Shown piece by piece: positions 31,402-39,978 of a stretch of DNA of 64,000 bases. The notes beneath the pieces were generated by a model. The model made no database searches. It worked only from the letters and a program-made list of their open reading frames with translations, and was not told the origin of the DNA. Positions within the stretch are counted from its first letter, which is position 1. Every line of letters begins with the position of its first letter. The stretch is taken from assembly GCA_036556825.1 (NCBI GenBank), contig DATBIR010000023.1:1-64000 (forward strand), written 5' to 3'. Both the position numbers and the translations under genes were made by a program. The stretch is from JAJKJG01 sp036556825 (lineage in GTDB: Bacteria > Pseudomonadota > Alphaproteobacteria > Rhizobiales > Beijerinckiaceae).

Positions 31402-34263
31402 CTATGCGAAGCGGCCGTGGCAGTGCTTGTATTTCTTGCCTGACCCGCACGGGCACAGCTCGTTGCGGCCGACCTTGCCCCAGCTGGTCGGATCGCGCGG
31501 GTCGCGCTCCAGAACGTCAGCATCGGCCTCGCCGCCCGCGGCGGATGCGTAAGCAAGCGCCGGCGCGGCGCCGAACCCGCCGCCTTGCGGTCCCGACAGC
31601 TCGTTCTCGCCCGTGACGGGATCGAGATGCTGGGCGAACATCGCCGGCAGCTCGGGCTCCGGCGGCTGGAACACGACCTCGATGCGCATGAGCTGGCCGG
31701 TGACCTGCTCGCGCAGATGCCCGATCAGCTCGTTGAACAGGTCGAACGCCTCGGACTTGTATTCGTTGAGCGGATCGCGTTGCGCATAGCCGCGCCAGCC
31801 GATCACCTGGCGCAGGTGGTCGAGGGTCACGATGTGCTCGCGCCAAAGGTGGTCCAGCGTCTGCAGAAGCACCTGCTTCTCGACGTAGGTCATCACCTCA
31901 CCGGAATTCTTCTCGACACGCTCGGCATAGGCAGCGTCCGCGGCCTGGCGCAGCCGCTCGCGCATCTCCTCGTCGGCGATGCCCTCTTCCTTGGCCCAGT
32001 CGTCCACCGGCAGGTCGAGATTGAGCAGCGAGTGGGTGCCTTCCTTCAGGCCGGCGATGTCCCACTGCTCGGGATAGGCGCCCTCGGGAATATGGCGCGC
32101 GACCAGATCGTCGATGACCCCGTGACGCATCTCGTCGATGGTCTCGCGGACGGTCTCCTCGCCCATGAACGCCTTGCGCTGTTCGAACACGACCTTGCGC
32201 TGGTCGTTCATGACGTTGTCGTATTTGAGGATGTTTTTGCGGATGTCGAAGTTGCGCGCTTCGACCTTCTGCTGCGCCTTCTCGATGGCCTTGTTGATCC
32301 ACGGGTGGATGATGGCCTCGCCTTCCTGCAGGCCGAGCTTCTGCAGCATCCCGTCCATGCGGTCGGAGCCGAAGATCCGCATCAGGTCGTCCTTGAGGGA
32401 CAGGAAGAACTTGGAGCGCCCGGGATCGCCCTGGCGGCCGGAGCGGCCGCGCAGCTGGTTGTCGATGCGCCGCGACTCGTGCCGTTCCGTGCCGATGATG
32501 TAGAGCCCGCCAGGCAGGTCGTGCTTGATGCCGGCCGCCGCGTCGGCCTTTTCGCCCGACTGCAGCACGACGGCCCGGTTGGCTTCGACCTCCGCCTTGA
32601 TCTTGGCGATCTTGGCGTCTTTGTCCGGTCCGTCCGGGAGGTCAGCCGCTTCCTGGGCAATGCGCATCTCGACGTTGCCGCCGAGCTTGATATCGGTGCC
32701 GCGGCCGGCCATGTTCGTGGCGATCGTGATGGCGGCCGGCACGCCGGCTTCTGCGACGATATAGGCTTCCTGCTCGTGGAAGCGGGCATTGAGCACCGCG
32801 AACTGCTTCGTCACCTTGCCGTCGCGGGCCGCTGCATAAAGGCTTTCGAGCGCTTCGGGGTTCGAGAAATCGATCTGCTTGTAGCCAGCCTTGGCGAGAA
32901 GCTCGGCGAGCAGTTCCGACTTTTCGATCGAGGCGGTGCCGACGAGCACGGGCTGACGCCGCAGATGGGCTTTCTCGATCTCTTCGATGATCGCCTTGTA
33001 CTTCTCCTCGACCGTGCGATAGACCTGGTCGTCCTCGTCGACGCGCGCCACCGGCACGTTCGTCGGAATCTCGACCACGTCGAGGCTGTAAATCTCCTGG
33101 AACTCGTCCGCCTCCGTCGACGCCGTGCCGGTCATGCCGGCCAGCTTGTCGTAGAGGCGGAAGTAATTCTGGAACGTGATGGAGGCGAGCGTCTGGTTCT
33201 CGGGCTGGATCTGAACGCGCTCCTTGGCTTCGAGCGCCTGGTGCAGGCCTTCCGAGTAGCGCCGCCCCGGCATCATGCGGCCGGTGAATTCGTCGATGAT
33301 CACCACTTCGCCGTTGCGAACGATGTAGTCCTTGTCACGCTGGAACAGGGCGTGCGCCCGCAGCGCCTGGTTGACGTGGTGCACGAGCGTGGCGTTGTGC
33401 GAATCGTAGAGGTCGCCTTCCTTCAGCACCCCGGACTCGCGCAGCAATTCCTCCATGCGCTCGTTGCCGCTTTCGGTGAGGGCGACGGTGCGCTGCTTCT
33501 CGTCGAGCTCGAAATTCTCCTTGGCAAGCCGCGGGATCAGCTGGTCGATGGCGATGTACAGGTCGGAGCGGTCATCGACCGGACCGGAGATAATGAGCGG
33601 CGTACGTGCCTCGTCCACCAGGATCGAGTCGACCTCGTCGACGATCGCGAAATTGTGCCCGCGCTGCACCATCTGCGCGAACTCATATTTCATGTTGTCG
33701 CGCAGGTAGTCGAAGCCGTATTCGTTGTTGGTGCCATAGGTGATGTCGGCGTCGTAGGCGCGCTTGCGCTCGTCGTCGTCCAGCCCGTGCACGATCACGC
33801 CGACGCTCATGCCGAGAAACTTGTAGATCTGGCCCATCCACTCGGCGTCGCGGCGCGCCAGGTAATCGTTGACGGTGACCACGTGCACGCCCTTGCCGGC
33901 GAGCGCGTTGAGATAGACCGGCAGCGTCGCCACGAGCGTCTTGCCCTCGCCGGTCTTCATCTCCGCGATGCCGCCCTCGTGCAGCACCATGCCTCCGATC
34001 AGCTGCACGTCGAAATGGCGCTGGCCCAGCGTGCGCTTTGCGGCCTCGCGCACGGTGGCGAAGGCCGGCACGAGGATGTCGTCGAGGGACTTGCCGCCCG
34101 CCAGTTCCGCTTTGAGGGCATCCGTGCGGGCGCGCAGGGCCTCGTCGGACAGGCCTTCGAGCTCCCGCTCCATGGCGTTGATGGCCTCCACCCGAGGGCG
34201 GTGGGCCTTCACCCGCCGGTCATTGGCGGAGCCGAAAACTTTCTTTGCGAGAGCGCCGAGCAT
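31402..34263 (-). CDS. secA: Preprotein translocase ATPase SecA
   Basis: Motor ATPase of the Sec pathway, 953 aa. DEAD-motor start GALAKKVFGSANDRRVK, Walker A in the segment MKTGEGKTLVATLPVYLNAL, DEVDSILVDEARTPLIISGP, and GRGTDIKLGGNVEMRI of the second nucleotide domain. The C-terminus carries the zinc-binding SEC-C motif, ELCPCGSGKKYKHCHG, that docks SecB and lipids. Full length. It is divergent from a periplasmic parvulin gene. A TATAAG box at 34308-34313 on its strand, 45 bp from the start, may be the -10 element. The ribosome site is modest (AGG seven bases before ATG). Confidence 0.98.
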   Translation of the reverse strand: MLGALAKKVFGSANDRRVKAHRPRVEAINAMERELEGLSDEALRARTDALKAELAGGKSLDDILVPAFATVREAAKRTLGQRHFDVQLIGGMVLHEGGIAEMKTGEGKTLVATLPVYLNALAGKGVHVVTVNDYLARRDAEWMGQIYKFLGMSVGVIVHGLDDDERKRAYDADITYGTNNEYGFDYLRDNMKYEFAQMVQRGHNFAIVDEVDSILVDEARTPLIISGPVDDRSDLYIAIDQLIPRLAKENFELDEKQRTVALTESGNERMEELLRESGVLKEGDLYDSHNATLVHHVNQALRAHALFQRDKDYIVRNGEVVIIDEFTGRMMPGRRYSEGLHQALEAKERVQIQPENQTLASITFQNYFRLYDKLAGMTGTASTEADEFQEIYSLDVVEIPTNVPVARVDEDDQVYRTVEEKYKAIIEEIEKAHLRRQPVLVGTASIEKSELLAELLAKAGYKQIDFSNPEALESLYAAARDGKVTKQFAVLNARFHEQEAYIVAEAGVPAAITIATNMAGRGTDIKLGGNVEMRIAQEAADLPDGPDKDAKIAKIKAEVEANRAVVLQSGEKADAAAGIKHDLPGGLYIIGTERHESRRIDNQLRGRSGRQGDPGRSKFFLSLKDDLMRIFGSDRMDGMLQKLGLQEGEAIIHPWINKAIEKAQQKVEARNFDIRKNILKYDNVMNDQRKVVFEQRKAFMGEETVRETIDEMRHGVIDDLVARHIPEGAYPEQWDIAGLKEGTHSLLNLDLPVDDWAKEEGIADEEMRERLRQAADAAYAERVEKNSGEVMTYVEKQVLLQTLDHLWREHIVTLDHLRQVIGWRGYAQRDPLNEYKSEAFDLFNELIGHLREQVTGQLMRIEVVFQPPEPELPAMFAQHLDPVTGENELSGPQGGGFGAAPALAYASAAGGEADADVLERDPRDPTSWGKVGRNELCPCGSGKKYKHCHGRFA

Positions 34264-34482
34264 CTCAAACCTGTCGTTAACGTCGGAATCGGGAGCGGAA
34301 GGAGTGCCTTATAGACGTAATCATCGCCCGGCGCATCCGAAAGGCTGCAGCGGGCGCAAAGGCGCGATCATGTGACCGTTTGCGCACATCGGCACGCTTG
34401 CCAATAGGCCGAAATGCCGCCACCTATCCCGGCACCTTGCGGGCCAAGGCTCGCGGCGAAGGTTTTCTGGCCAGGAGCCGTC

Positions 34483-35376
34483 ATGTCGATCCTCGAATTT
34501 CCCCTGTTCCGTTCGGGCCTTGTCGCTGTCGGCCTGGTGGCCGCCGGCGCGGCCGGTTTCGCCTTCGCGCAGACCGGCGCGCCGCCGGCGCAACCCGGCG
34601 CCGCCGCGGCTTCCGGCAGCAAGGTCGTCGCCCGCGTCGACGGCACCCCCATTACCGAAGCCGATCTCGCGGTTGCGGCCGATGACCCGGCCCTGTCGCT
34701 GCCGGGCGTGACCGACGATCAGAAGCGCGACCTGCTGGTCGGCTATCTGATCGATCTCAAGATCGGGGCCAAGGCCGCCGAGGCGGCGCGCGTCGGCGAA
34801 GGCGCCGACTTTGCGCGCAAGCTCGCCTACTTCCGCGACAAGCTGCTGCTCGACGAGCATCTCGAGCGCGAGGTCAAGAAGGCGGTGACGCCGGAGGCCG
34901 TGCGCAAGCTCTATGACGACACCGTCAAGAACGTGAAGCCGGAACAGGAAGTTCACGCCCGCCACATCCTGGTCGAGACCGAAGACGAGGCCAAGAAGGC
35001 CCAGGCGCGTGTCAAGGCGGGCGAGGATTTCGGCAAGCTCGCCGGCGAGCTGTCGAAGGACCCGGGCTCGAAGGGTGAAGGCGGCGACCTCGGCTTCTTC
35101 ACGCAGGAGCGCATGGTCCAGCCCTTCGCCGAGACGGCCTTCAAGCTCGATGCCGGCCAGGTGTCGGATCCGGTCAAGACCCAGTTCGGCTGGCATCTCA
35201 TCAAGGTCGAGCAGAAGCGCATGCGCCCCATCCCGCCCTTCGACGAGATGAAGGAGCAGGTCGAGCAGTATCTGACCCGCAAGACTCAGCAGGACATCGT
35301 GCTGGCGCTGCGCGAAAAGGCCAAGATCGAGCGTCTCGACGAGCCGAAGAAACCCGACGAGCCGAAGAAGCCCTGA
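34483..35376 (+). CDS. Periplasmic parvulin-type peptidyl-prolyl isomerase (foldase)
   Basis: Exported folding factor of 297 aa. A signal sequence (SGLVAVGLVAAGAAGFAFAQ) is followed by an N-terminal SurA-like helical part (VVARVDGTPITEADLAVAADDP) and a parvulin PPIase domain: VHARHILVETEDEAKKAQARVKAGEDFGKLAGELSKDPGSKGEGGDLGFFTQERMVQPF then FGWHLIKVE. The C-terminus is a repeated EPKKPDEPKKP tail. The ATG at 34483 has GGAG at good spacing; the upstream Met at 34414 does not. It sits divergently beside secA, a neighbourhood I recall in other Hyphomicrobiales, which fits a role in folding newly exported proteins. Confidence 0.93.
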   Translation: MSILEFPLFRSGLVAVGLVAAGAAGFAFAQTGAPPAQPGAAAASGSKVVARVDGTPITEADLAVAADDPALSLPGVTDDQKRDLLVGYLIDLKIGAKAAEAARVGEGADFARKLAYFRDKLLLDEHLEREVKKAVTPEAVRKLYDDTVKNVKPEQEVHARHILVETEDEAKKAQARVKAGEDFGKLAGELSKDPGSKGEGGDLGFFTQERMVQPFAETAFKLDAGQVSDPVKTQFGWHLIKVEQKRMRPIPPFDEMKEQVEQYLTRKTQQDIVLALREKAKIERLDEPKKPDEPKKP

Positions 35377-35483
35377 GGCGCGCTCCGGCGAGCCCGCCTG
35401 GACTCATCTGGCCCACCTGAGGAGCGTCCGACACCACCACGGCAGGTGGGTGATCTCCATCGTGACGTGATTCCGCCCCGCTC

Positions 35484-35511
35484 CACCCCTCCCCCGGCTG
35501 GGGGAGAGGTG
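35484..35511 (+). promoter_or_regulatory. Hairpin covering the argJ ribosome-binding site
   Basis: Arms CACCCCTCCCCC (35484-35495) and GGGGGAGAGGTG (35500-35511) pair at 11 of 12 positions with loop GGCT. The 3' arm is the ribosome site of argJ (GGGAGAGG), two bases before the ATG at 35514. In RNA this would hide the site. It could also be a dispersed repeat inserted here. Confidence 0.6.
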
Positions 35512-35513
35512 TT

Positions 35514-36770
35514 ATGGCCCCGCTTATGTCCCATTCCGTTTCTCCCCTCGCTCCCAAGACCTATGCCGAGCTGCCGCCCCTTTGGGGCGTGCGCCTCGCC
35601 ACGGCGCAGGCCGGCATCCGCTACAAGGACCGCACAGACGTCCTCTATGTGACCTTCCCGCACGGGGCGGCCGTCGCCGGCGTGCTGACCAGGTCGAAAT
35701 GTCCGTCGGCGCCGGTGGACTGGTGCCGCACGCAGCTTCCCGGCGGCACGGCGCAGGCGCTCGTCGTCAATTCGGGCAACGCCAATGCCTTCACGGGGAT
35801 GCGCGGGGCCGCCGCCGTCAAGCTCACGGCCGAGATCGCCGCCCAGGCCGCCGGCTGCTCGCCGGACCGGGTCTTTCTCGCCTCGACCGGCGTCATCGGC
35901 GAGCCACTCGACGCCACGCGCTTCGAAGGCGTATTGACCGAGTGCGAAGCTCACGCCGACGGCGAGTTTCCCTGGCTCGACGCTGCCAAGGCGATCATGA
36001 CCACGGACACCTTTCCGAAGGTGGCGACGCGCACCGCGCGGCTCGGCGACGTCGAGGTCACCATCAACGGCATCGCCAAGGGTGCCGGCATGATCGCGCC
36101 CGACATGGCGACGATGCTCGCCTTCGTGTTCACCGATGCACCGATCATGGCCCCGGCGCTGCAGCCGCTGCTCAAGCGCGGAGCCGACCGCAGTTTCAAC
36201 TGCATCACCGTCGACGGCGATACCTCGACCTCCGACACGCTGTTGATCTTTGCGACCGGCGGCGCCGGCCTCGCCGGGGCGCCGACGATCGACAAGGCCG
36301 ACGACCGCCGGCTCGCGCCGTTCCGCAAGGCACTCGACGAGCTGCTGGTCGATCTTGCCCAGCAGGTCGTGCGCGACGGCGAAGGCGCGCGCAAATTCGT
36401 CACCGTACAGGTGAGCGGCGCCACGACCGCCCGCTCGGCGCAGCGCGTCGCCATGTCGATCGCCAACTCGCCGCTGGTGAAGACCGCCATCGCCGGCGAG
36501 GACGCCAACTGGGGACGCGTGGTGATGGCGGTCGGCAAGGCCGGCGAGCCTGCGGATCGCGACCGGCTCGCGATCTGGTTCGGCGATATCCGTGTTGCGG
36601 TCGATGGCGCCCGCGATCCCGCCTACGACGAAGCGACTACCTCCGCCTACATGAAGAACGAGGCGATCACGCTCCGCGTCGATCTCGGCCTCGGCAAGGG
36701 CAAGGCGACGGCGTGGACATGCGATCTCACGAAGGGATACGTCGAGATCAACGGAGATTATCGCAGCTAG
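35514..36770 (+). CDS. argJ: Bifunctional ornithine acetyltransferase / N-acetylglutamate synthase
   Basis: Arginine biosynthesis enzyme of 418 aa that recycles the acetyl group from N-acetylornithine to glutamate. It self-cleaves before the nucleophilic Thr in the segment KGAGMIAPDMATMLAFVF, where KGAGMIAPDMATML is the family signature. Other landmarks: SPLAPKTY at the start, VVNSGNANAFTG, and the C-terminal DLTKGYVEINGDYRS. Met at 35514 has the only visible ribosome site, although that site lies in a hairpin; Met at 35526 matches the family start better. Its order after the parvulin gene and before mutT is one I recall as common in the order. Confidence 0.97.
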   Translation: MAPLMSHSVSPLAPKTYAELPPLWGVRLATAQAGIRYKDRTDVLYVTFPHGAAVAGVLTRSKCPSAPVDWCRTQLPGGTAQALVVNSGNANAFTGMRGAAAVKLTAEIAAQAAGCSPDRVFLASTGVIGEPLDATRFEGVLTECEAHADGEFPWLDAAKAIMTTDTFPKVATRTARLGDVEVTINGIAKGAGMIAPDMATMLAFVFTDAPIMAPALQPLLKRGADRSFNCITVDGDTSTSDTLLIFATGGAGLAGAPTIDKADDRRLAPFRKALDELLVDLAQQVVRDGEGARKFVTVQVSGATTARSAQRVAMSIANSPLVKTAIAGEDANWGRVVMAVGKAGEPADRDRLAIWFGDIRVAVDGARDPAYDEATTSAYMKNEAITLRVDLGLGKGKATAWTCDLTKGYVEINGDYRS

Positions 36771-36866
36771 AGCGGGTCGCTTCAGACGGCACCGCTCCAG
36801 CTCCGATTGTCCTTGAGTCGCATGATCTTATCGAGAAGATGTGGCCGCTTCGCGGGATCATGCTCT
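36771..36866. repeat. Dispersed composite hairpin element, copy C (inverted)
   Basis: Starts directly after the argJ stop codon with GAGCGGGTCGCTTCAGACGG, the complement-side module, and then has GCATGATCTTATCGAGAAG (about 36821-36839) paired loosely with CTTCGCGGGATCATGC (about 36848-36863). The orientation is opposite to copies A and B. The element pushes the next gene's likely start to a GTG at 36899. Confidence 0.6.
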
Positions 36867-36898
36867 ACATTGGAGCGGTTCGCGCAAGGGAGTGGCTC

Positions 36899-37576
36899 GT
36901 GATCAGGACGGCAATCGCTCTGTTGATTCTCGCCGGCGCCAATATGCCGGCGCTGGCGCAGGGATCGTCGGAACCCGGCATGGTCATCGTCCGGGGAACA
37001 GGCGCCGTCGAGGTCGCGCCCGACGTGGCCGATATCATCGTCGGCGTGCAGACGGAGGGCGTCAGCCCCGCGGAGGCGATCGACGCGAACTCGGAAGCGA
37101 TGAAGCGCGTGATCGATGACGCCAAGCGGGCCGGCGTCGATCCGCGCGATGTGCAGACGAGCATCCTGGATCTCAGGCCGCTGCGCGACAATAAGGAGAG
37201 CCGCAAATACGCGGCTGTGAACACCGCGCGGATAAGGGTGCGCGACCTGCCGCGGCTCGGCGCCGTCACACGCAGCCTGATCAGCTCCGGCGCGAACGAG
37301 CTGCGCGGAGTTCGCTTCTCGACGTCCAATCCGACGCCCCATCTCGACCGCGCCCGCCAGCAGGCCGTCGACGATGCGAAGCGCAGGGCCGAGGTTTTGG
37401 CTGCTGCGGCGGGCCGCCGGCTCGGCGACATCGCCGAGATCTCGGAAGAGACCTATGGCGACCCGGGGATCGTCGCGATGGCGCGGACGGCTGGCGCGGC
37501 CGCCGACATTCCGACCGAGGCTGGTCAGGTGACGCATCGGGCCAGCGTGCAGATCAAGTGGAGGCTCGCCCCTTGA
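36899..37576 (+). CDS. SIMPL domain (DUF541) periplasmic protein
   Basis: Secreted protein of 225 aa. Signal peptide VIRTAIALLILAGANMPALAQG, then the SIMPL/DUF541 domain: MVIVRGTGAVEVAPDVADIIVGVQTEG, AEAIDANSEAMKRVIDDAKRAGVDPRDVQTSILDLRP, and GVRFSTSN. The GTG at 36899 with AGGGAG nine bases upstream is preferred; an ATG at 36860 lies inside the repeat element. Family members are periplasmic or envelope proteins of unclear function, linked to oxidative stress in some bacteria. It overlaps mutT by 19 bases and lies between argJ and mutT, which I recall as directly adjacent in relatives. Confidence 0.85.
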   Translation: MIRTAIALLILAGANMPALAQGSSEPGMVIVRGTGAVEVAPDVADIIVGVQTEGVSPAEAIDANSEAMKRVIDDAKRAGVDPRDVQTSILDLRPLRDNKESRKYAAVNTARIRVRDLPRLGAVTRSLISSGANELRGVRFSTSNPTPHLDRARQQAVDDAKRRAEVLAAAAGRRLGDIAEISEETYGDPGIVAMARTAGAAADIPTEAGQVTHRASVQIKWRLAP

Positions 37577-37974
37577 CGCTGCTTCTGGTCGCCGCCGTCG
37601 CCCTTGTCGATGCGGACCAGCGCATCCTCCTCGCGCAGCGCCCCGCGGGCAAGCCGATGGCGGGCCTGTGGGAATTCCCCGGCGGCAAGGTCGAGGCCGG
37701 CGAGCGGCCCGAAGAGACCTTGATCCGCGAGCTGCACGAGGAGCTCGGCATCAGCGTCAGGGAGGCCTGCCTTGCCCCGCTTACCTTCGCCAGCCACAGC
37801 TATGACAGCTTTCACCTGCTGATGCCGCTCTACATCTGCCGGCGCTGGGACGGGCTCGTCGAACCGCGCGAGGGGCAGGCGCTGCGCTGGGTGCGCGCGC
37901 GCGAGCTGCGCCAATATCCGATGCCGCCGGCTGACGAGCCGCTGATCCCGGCGCTGCAGGATATCTTGGGATAG
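37558..37974 (+). CDS. mutT: 8-oxo-dGTP diphosphatase MutT (Nudix)
   Basis: Sanitising Nudix hydrolase of 138 aa that removes 8-oxo-dGTP. The Nudix box is complete: GGKVEAGERPEETLIRELHEELG. The N-terminal VAAVALVDADQRILLAQRPAGKPMAGLWEFPGGK is typical of MutT. It starts with GTG inside the 3' end of the SIMPL gene (19-base overlap), so translation is coupled. Confidence 0.93.
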   Translation: MEARPLTLLLVAAVALVDADQRILLAQRPAGKPMAGLWEFPGGKVEAGERPEETLIRELHEELGISVREACLAPLTFASHSYDSFHLLMPLYICRRWDGLVEPREGQALRWVRARELRQYPMPPADEPLIPALQDILG

Positions 37975-38101
37975 TCGTCGTCACTCATTCGCCGGATCGC
38001 TTGGAGTCAAATCGATCACGCTCGGTTTGTTGCTGAGCGGCATCATGGTGTCGGCGACGCGGGGCCACGTCGCCGGATCACCACTCTGGGAGACGACCGC
38101 C

Positions 38102-38491
38102 ATGATCATCGATCACGTGGGCCTTGGGATGTCGGACTTTGCGCGCGCCAAGACGTTCTACGCGGCCGTGGTGGCGCCGCTCGGCATCGCGCTCGTGATG
38201 GAGGTGTCGCCCGAACAGAACGGCGGCGTCGCGGCCGCAGGCTTCGGCCGGAACGGCAAGCCGGATTTCTGGATTGGCAGCGACGGCAAGACCACGCCGC
38301 CGATGCACGTTGCCTTCAGGGCCGAATCGCGAATGCAGGTGCGCGCCTTCTATGACGCCGCGCTGGCGGCGGGAGCTACCGACAACGGGCCGCCGGGATT
38401 GCGGCCGCACTATCACCCGAACTACTACGCCGCCTTCGTGCGCGACCTCGACGGCCACAACATCGAGGCGGTGTGCCACCATCGCGAGTGA
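38102..38491 (+). CDS. VOC-family (glyoxalase/bleomycin resistance) protein
   Basis: Metal-binding fold protein of 129 aa with two beta-alpha-beta-beta-beta repeats: IDHVGLGMSDFARAKTFYAAVVAPLGIALVMEV and AFVRDLDGHNIEAVCHH at the end. This layout matches the single-domain VOC proteins of the lactoylglutathione-lyase-related group. His and Glu metal ligands are seen in HVGLG and HNIEAV. Substrate unknown. It is convergent with a DUF427 gene with only 14 bp between the stops. Confidence 0.82.
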   Translation: MIIDHVGLGMSDFARAKTFYAAVVAPLGIALVMEVSPEQNGGVAAAGFGRNGKPDFWIGSDGKTTPPMHVAFRAESRMQVRAFYDAALAAGATDNGPPGLRPHYHPNYYAAFVRDLDGHNIEAVCHHRE

Positions 38492-38505
38492 ACTTGACGC
38501 CCCGG

Positions 38506-38883
38506 TCAGTCCCGCAGCTCCTCGATGGCGTCGACCTTGTCCGGATAGAAGGCGAGCCGCCCGGCGATGTCCCTGACCGCGGCGAACGGCTTCTCGTAGC
38601 TCCAAACCGCATTGCGCGCCCTGAGGCCGCCGGCAGTGACGTCCCAGTAGCTGGCATTGCCCTTGTAGGGACATTGGGTGCTGTGGCTGCTGCGCTCGAG
38701 CAGGTCCAGCATCACGTCCTCGCGTGGAATATACTGGACCGCCGGCAGCGCCCCTTCCTTAACGGTCAGGGCGCGGGTGGTCTCGGCCACGATCACGCCC
38801 CCGAGCAGCACCCGCACGCGGTTGCGATTGGGAGCGATAGTGATCGGGTGATCCGGACCGGGCCGCTTCATGGCTTGTCTCAT
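38506..38883 (-). CDS. DUF427 domain protein
   Basis: Soluble protein of 125 aa with the full DUF427 signature: NRNRVRVLLGGVIVAETTRALTVKEGALPAVQYIPREDVMLDLLERSSHSTQCPYKGNASYWDV and the closing AAVRDIAGRLAFYPDKVDAI. The start at 38883 has GGAGAGC upstream; the other candidates (38892 and 38871) lack a site. Function of the family is unknown. It is transcribed leftward, downstream of the methyltransferase gene at 39.8 kb. Confidence 0.88.
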   Translation of the reverse strand: MRQAMKRPGPDHPITIAPNRNRVRVLLGGVIVAETTRALTVKEGALPAVQYIPREDVMLDLLERSSHSTQCPYKGNASYWDVTAGGLRARNAVWSYEKPFAAVRDIAGRLAFYPDKVDAIEELRD

Positions 38884-38952
38884 GCTCTCCATCCACCATA
38901 GCCGAACGAGGGGCCGAAAGCAGCTTTCCGGCAGCGCCCGCCAGCTTGCCGG

Positions 38953-39846
38953 TCAGCGCCCGGCCTTTTCGCCGGCGCTGCGCTCCTCGGTTCCGAGCGC
39001 ATCGGCAAGGCGCATCTTCGCCGAGCCGGGCTGCAGGGGGCGCTGCTGGCTTGCATGCGGAGCCCAGCCGGACAGCCAGGCCAGCTCGAAGGTGGCGCGC
39101 AGGCGCCCGTCGGCATCGGCAAAGCGCTGCGCATAGATCTCGCAGGCGCGCATCAGCGTGGCGCGCCGCAGCGGCGCCTTGCGCCGGGCGCGCAGCGCAT
39201 TGGTCAGGCCCATGGCGCGCAGGTCGCGGAACAGGCCGGATGGATCGGCGTAGCGCACCGTTACCGGCTCGATATCGGTGACCGGCAGGGCAAAGCCCGC
39301 CCGTTGCAGCAGCCCGCCGAGGTCGCGCACGTCGGCGAATGGCGCCACGCGCGGGCTCACGCCACCTTCCATCTCGGCTTCCGCCTCGGTAAAGGCCTGG
39401 CGCAGTTCGGTCAGGGTAGCGCCGCCCAGAAGGCAGCCGATGAACAGCCCGTCGGGCTTGAGCGCGCGCCGGATCTGGATCAACGCTCCCGGAAGGTCGT
39501 TGACGGCATGCAGGGCCAGCAGCGACACCACGAGGTCGAGCCGCTCCGGCGCGAAGGGAAGCCATTCCGCGTCTCCCACGAGGGCCAGACCCGGGCCGCG
39601 GGGCTCGGCGACCGGCGCAAGGCGGACGACGTCGCCGACGCGTTCGCTCGCCCCGAGCCGTTCACTCAGGAGCGGCGTCGGGGTTGCCACGTCGGCGGCA
39701 AGCGGAAAGCTCCGCACGACCGTGGCGAGGCGCTCGTCCAGATCTTCGACCGCCCGCCGCAGCAGAAAGTCGGCATAGCCGGCCCGCATCGCCCGCTCGA
39801 GGCGGCGGCGGACGAGGGCGCGGTCGAAAACGAGCGGCGCGGACAT
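38953..39846 (-). CDS. SAM-dependent methyltransferase-fold protein, NDUFAF5/BioC-like
   Basis: Protein of 297 aa: FDRALVRRRLERAM at the start, a weakly conserved motif-I region, then GDAEWLPFAPERLDLVVSLLALHAVNDLPGALIQIRRALKPDGLFIGCLLGG and EAEMEGGVSPRVAPFADVRDLGGLLQRAGFALPVTDIE. This is the NDUFAF5-type family, whose mitochondrial member hydroxylates an arginine of complex I; the bacterial role is inferred to be similar or related. The start at 39846 follows a short G-rich run. A hairpin lies 14-30 bases upstream of the start. It is divergent from comF, an arrangement I recall in relatives. Confidence 0.82.
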   Translation of the reverse strand: MSAPLVFDRALVRRRLERAMRAGYADFLLRRAVEDLDERLATVVRSFPLAADVATPTPLLSERLGASERVGDVVRLAPVAEPRGPGLALVGDAEWLPFAPERLDLVVSLLALHAVNDLPGALIQIRRALKPDGLFIGCLLGGATLTELRQAFTEAEAEMEGGVSPRVAPFADVRDLGGLLQRAGFALPVTDIEPVTVRYADPSGLFRDLRAMGLTNALRARRKAPLRRATLMRACEIYAQRFADADGRLRATFELAWLSGWAPHASQQRPLQPGSAKMRLADALGTEERSAGEKAGR

Positions 39847-39859
39847 GGCGCCCCTTACC

Positions 39860-39876
39860 CCTCCCGGGACGGGAGG
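39860..39876 (-). repeat. Hairpin just upstream of the 39.8 kb methyltransferase start
   Basis: CCTCCCG (39860-39866) and CGGGAGG (39870-39876) pair perfectly around GGA, beginning 14 bases upstream of the ATG at 39846 on the minus strand. The sequence is similar in kind to the C/G-rich hairpins before argJ and prmC. Confidence 0.45.
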
Positions 39877-39978
39877 TCGAGTGCGCCGAAGTTCCCGGCG
39901 CCCGCGCCTCACGCAAGGCTGATGTGCCTTGGCGTGGCACACCTACCGTCTTTCCACGAGCAGGAATAAGCTGAACTG

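Noticed and set aside
31585..34314. A 909-codon open frame on the plus strand opposite secA
   Set aside because: Antisense to secA along its whole length, with composition typical of the reverse frame of a high-GC gene and no recognisable domain.
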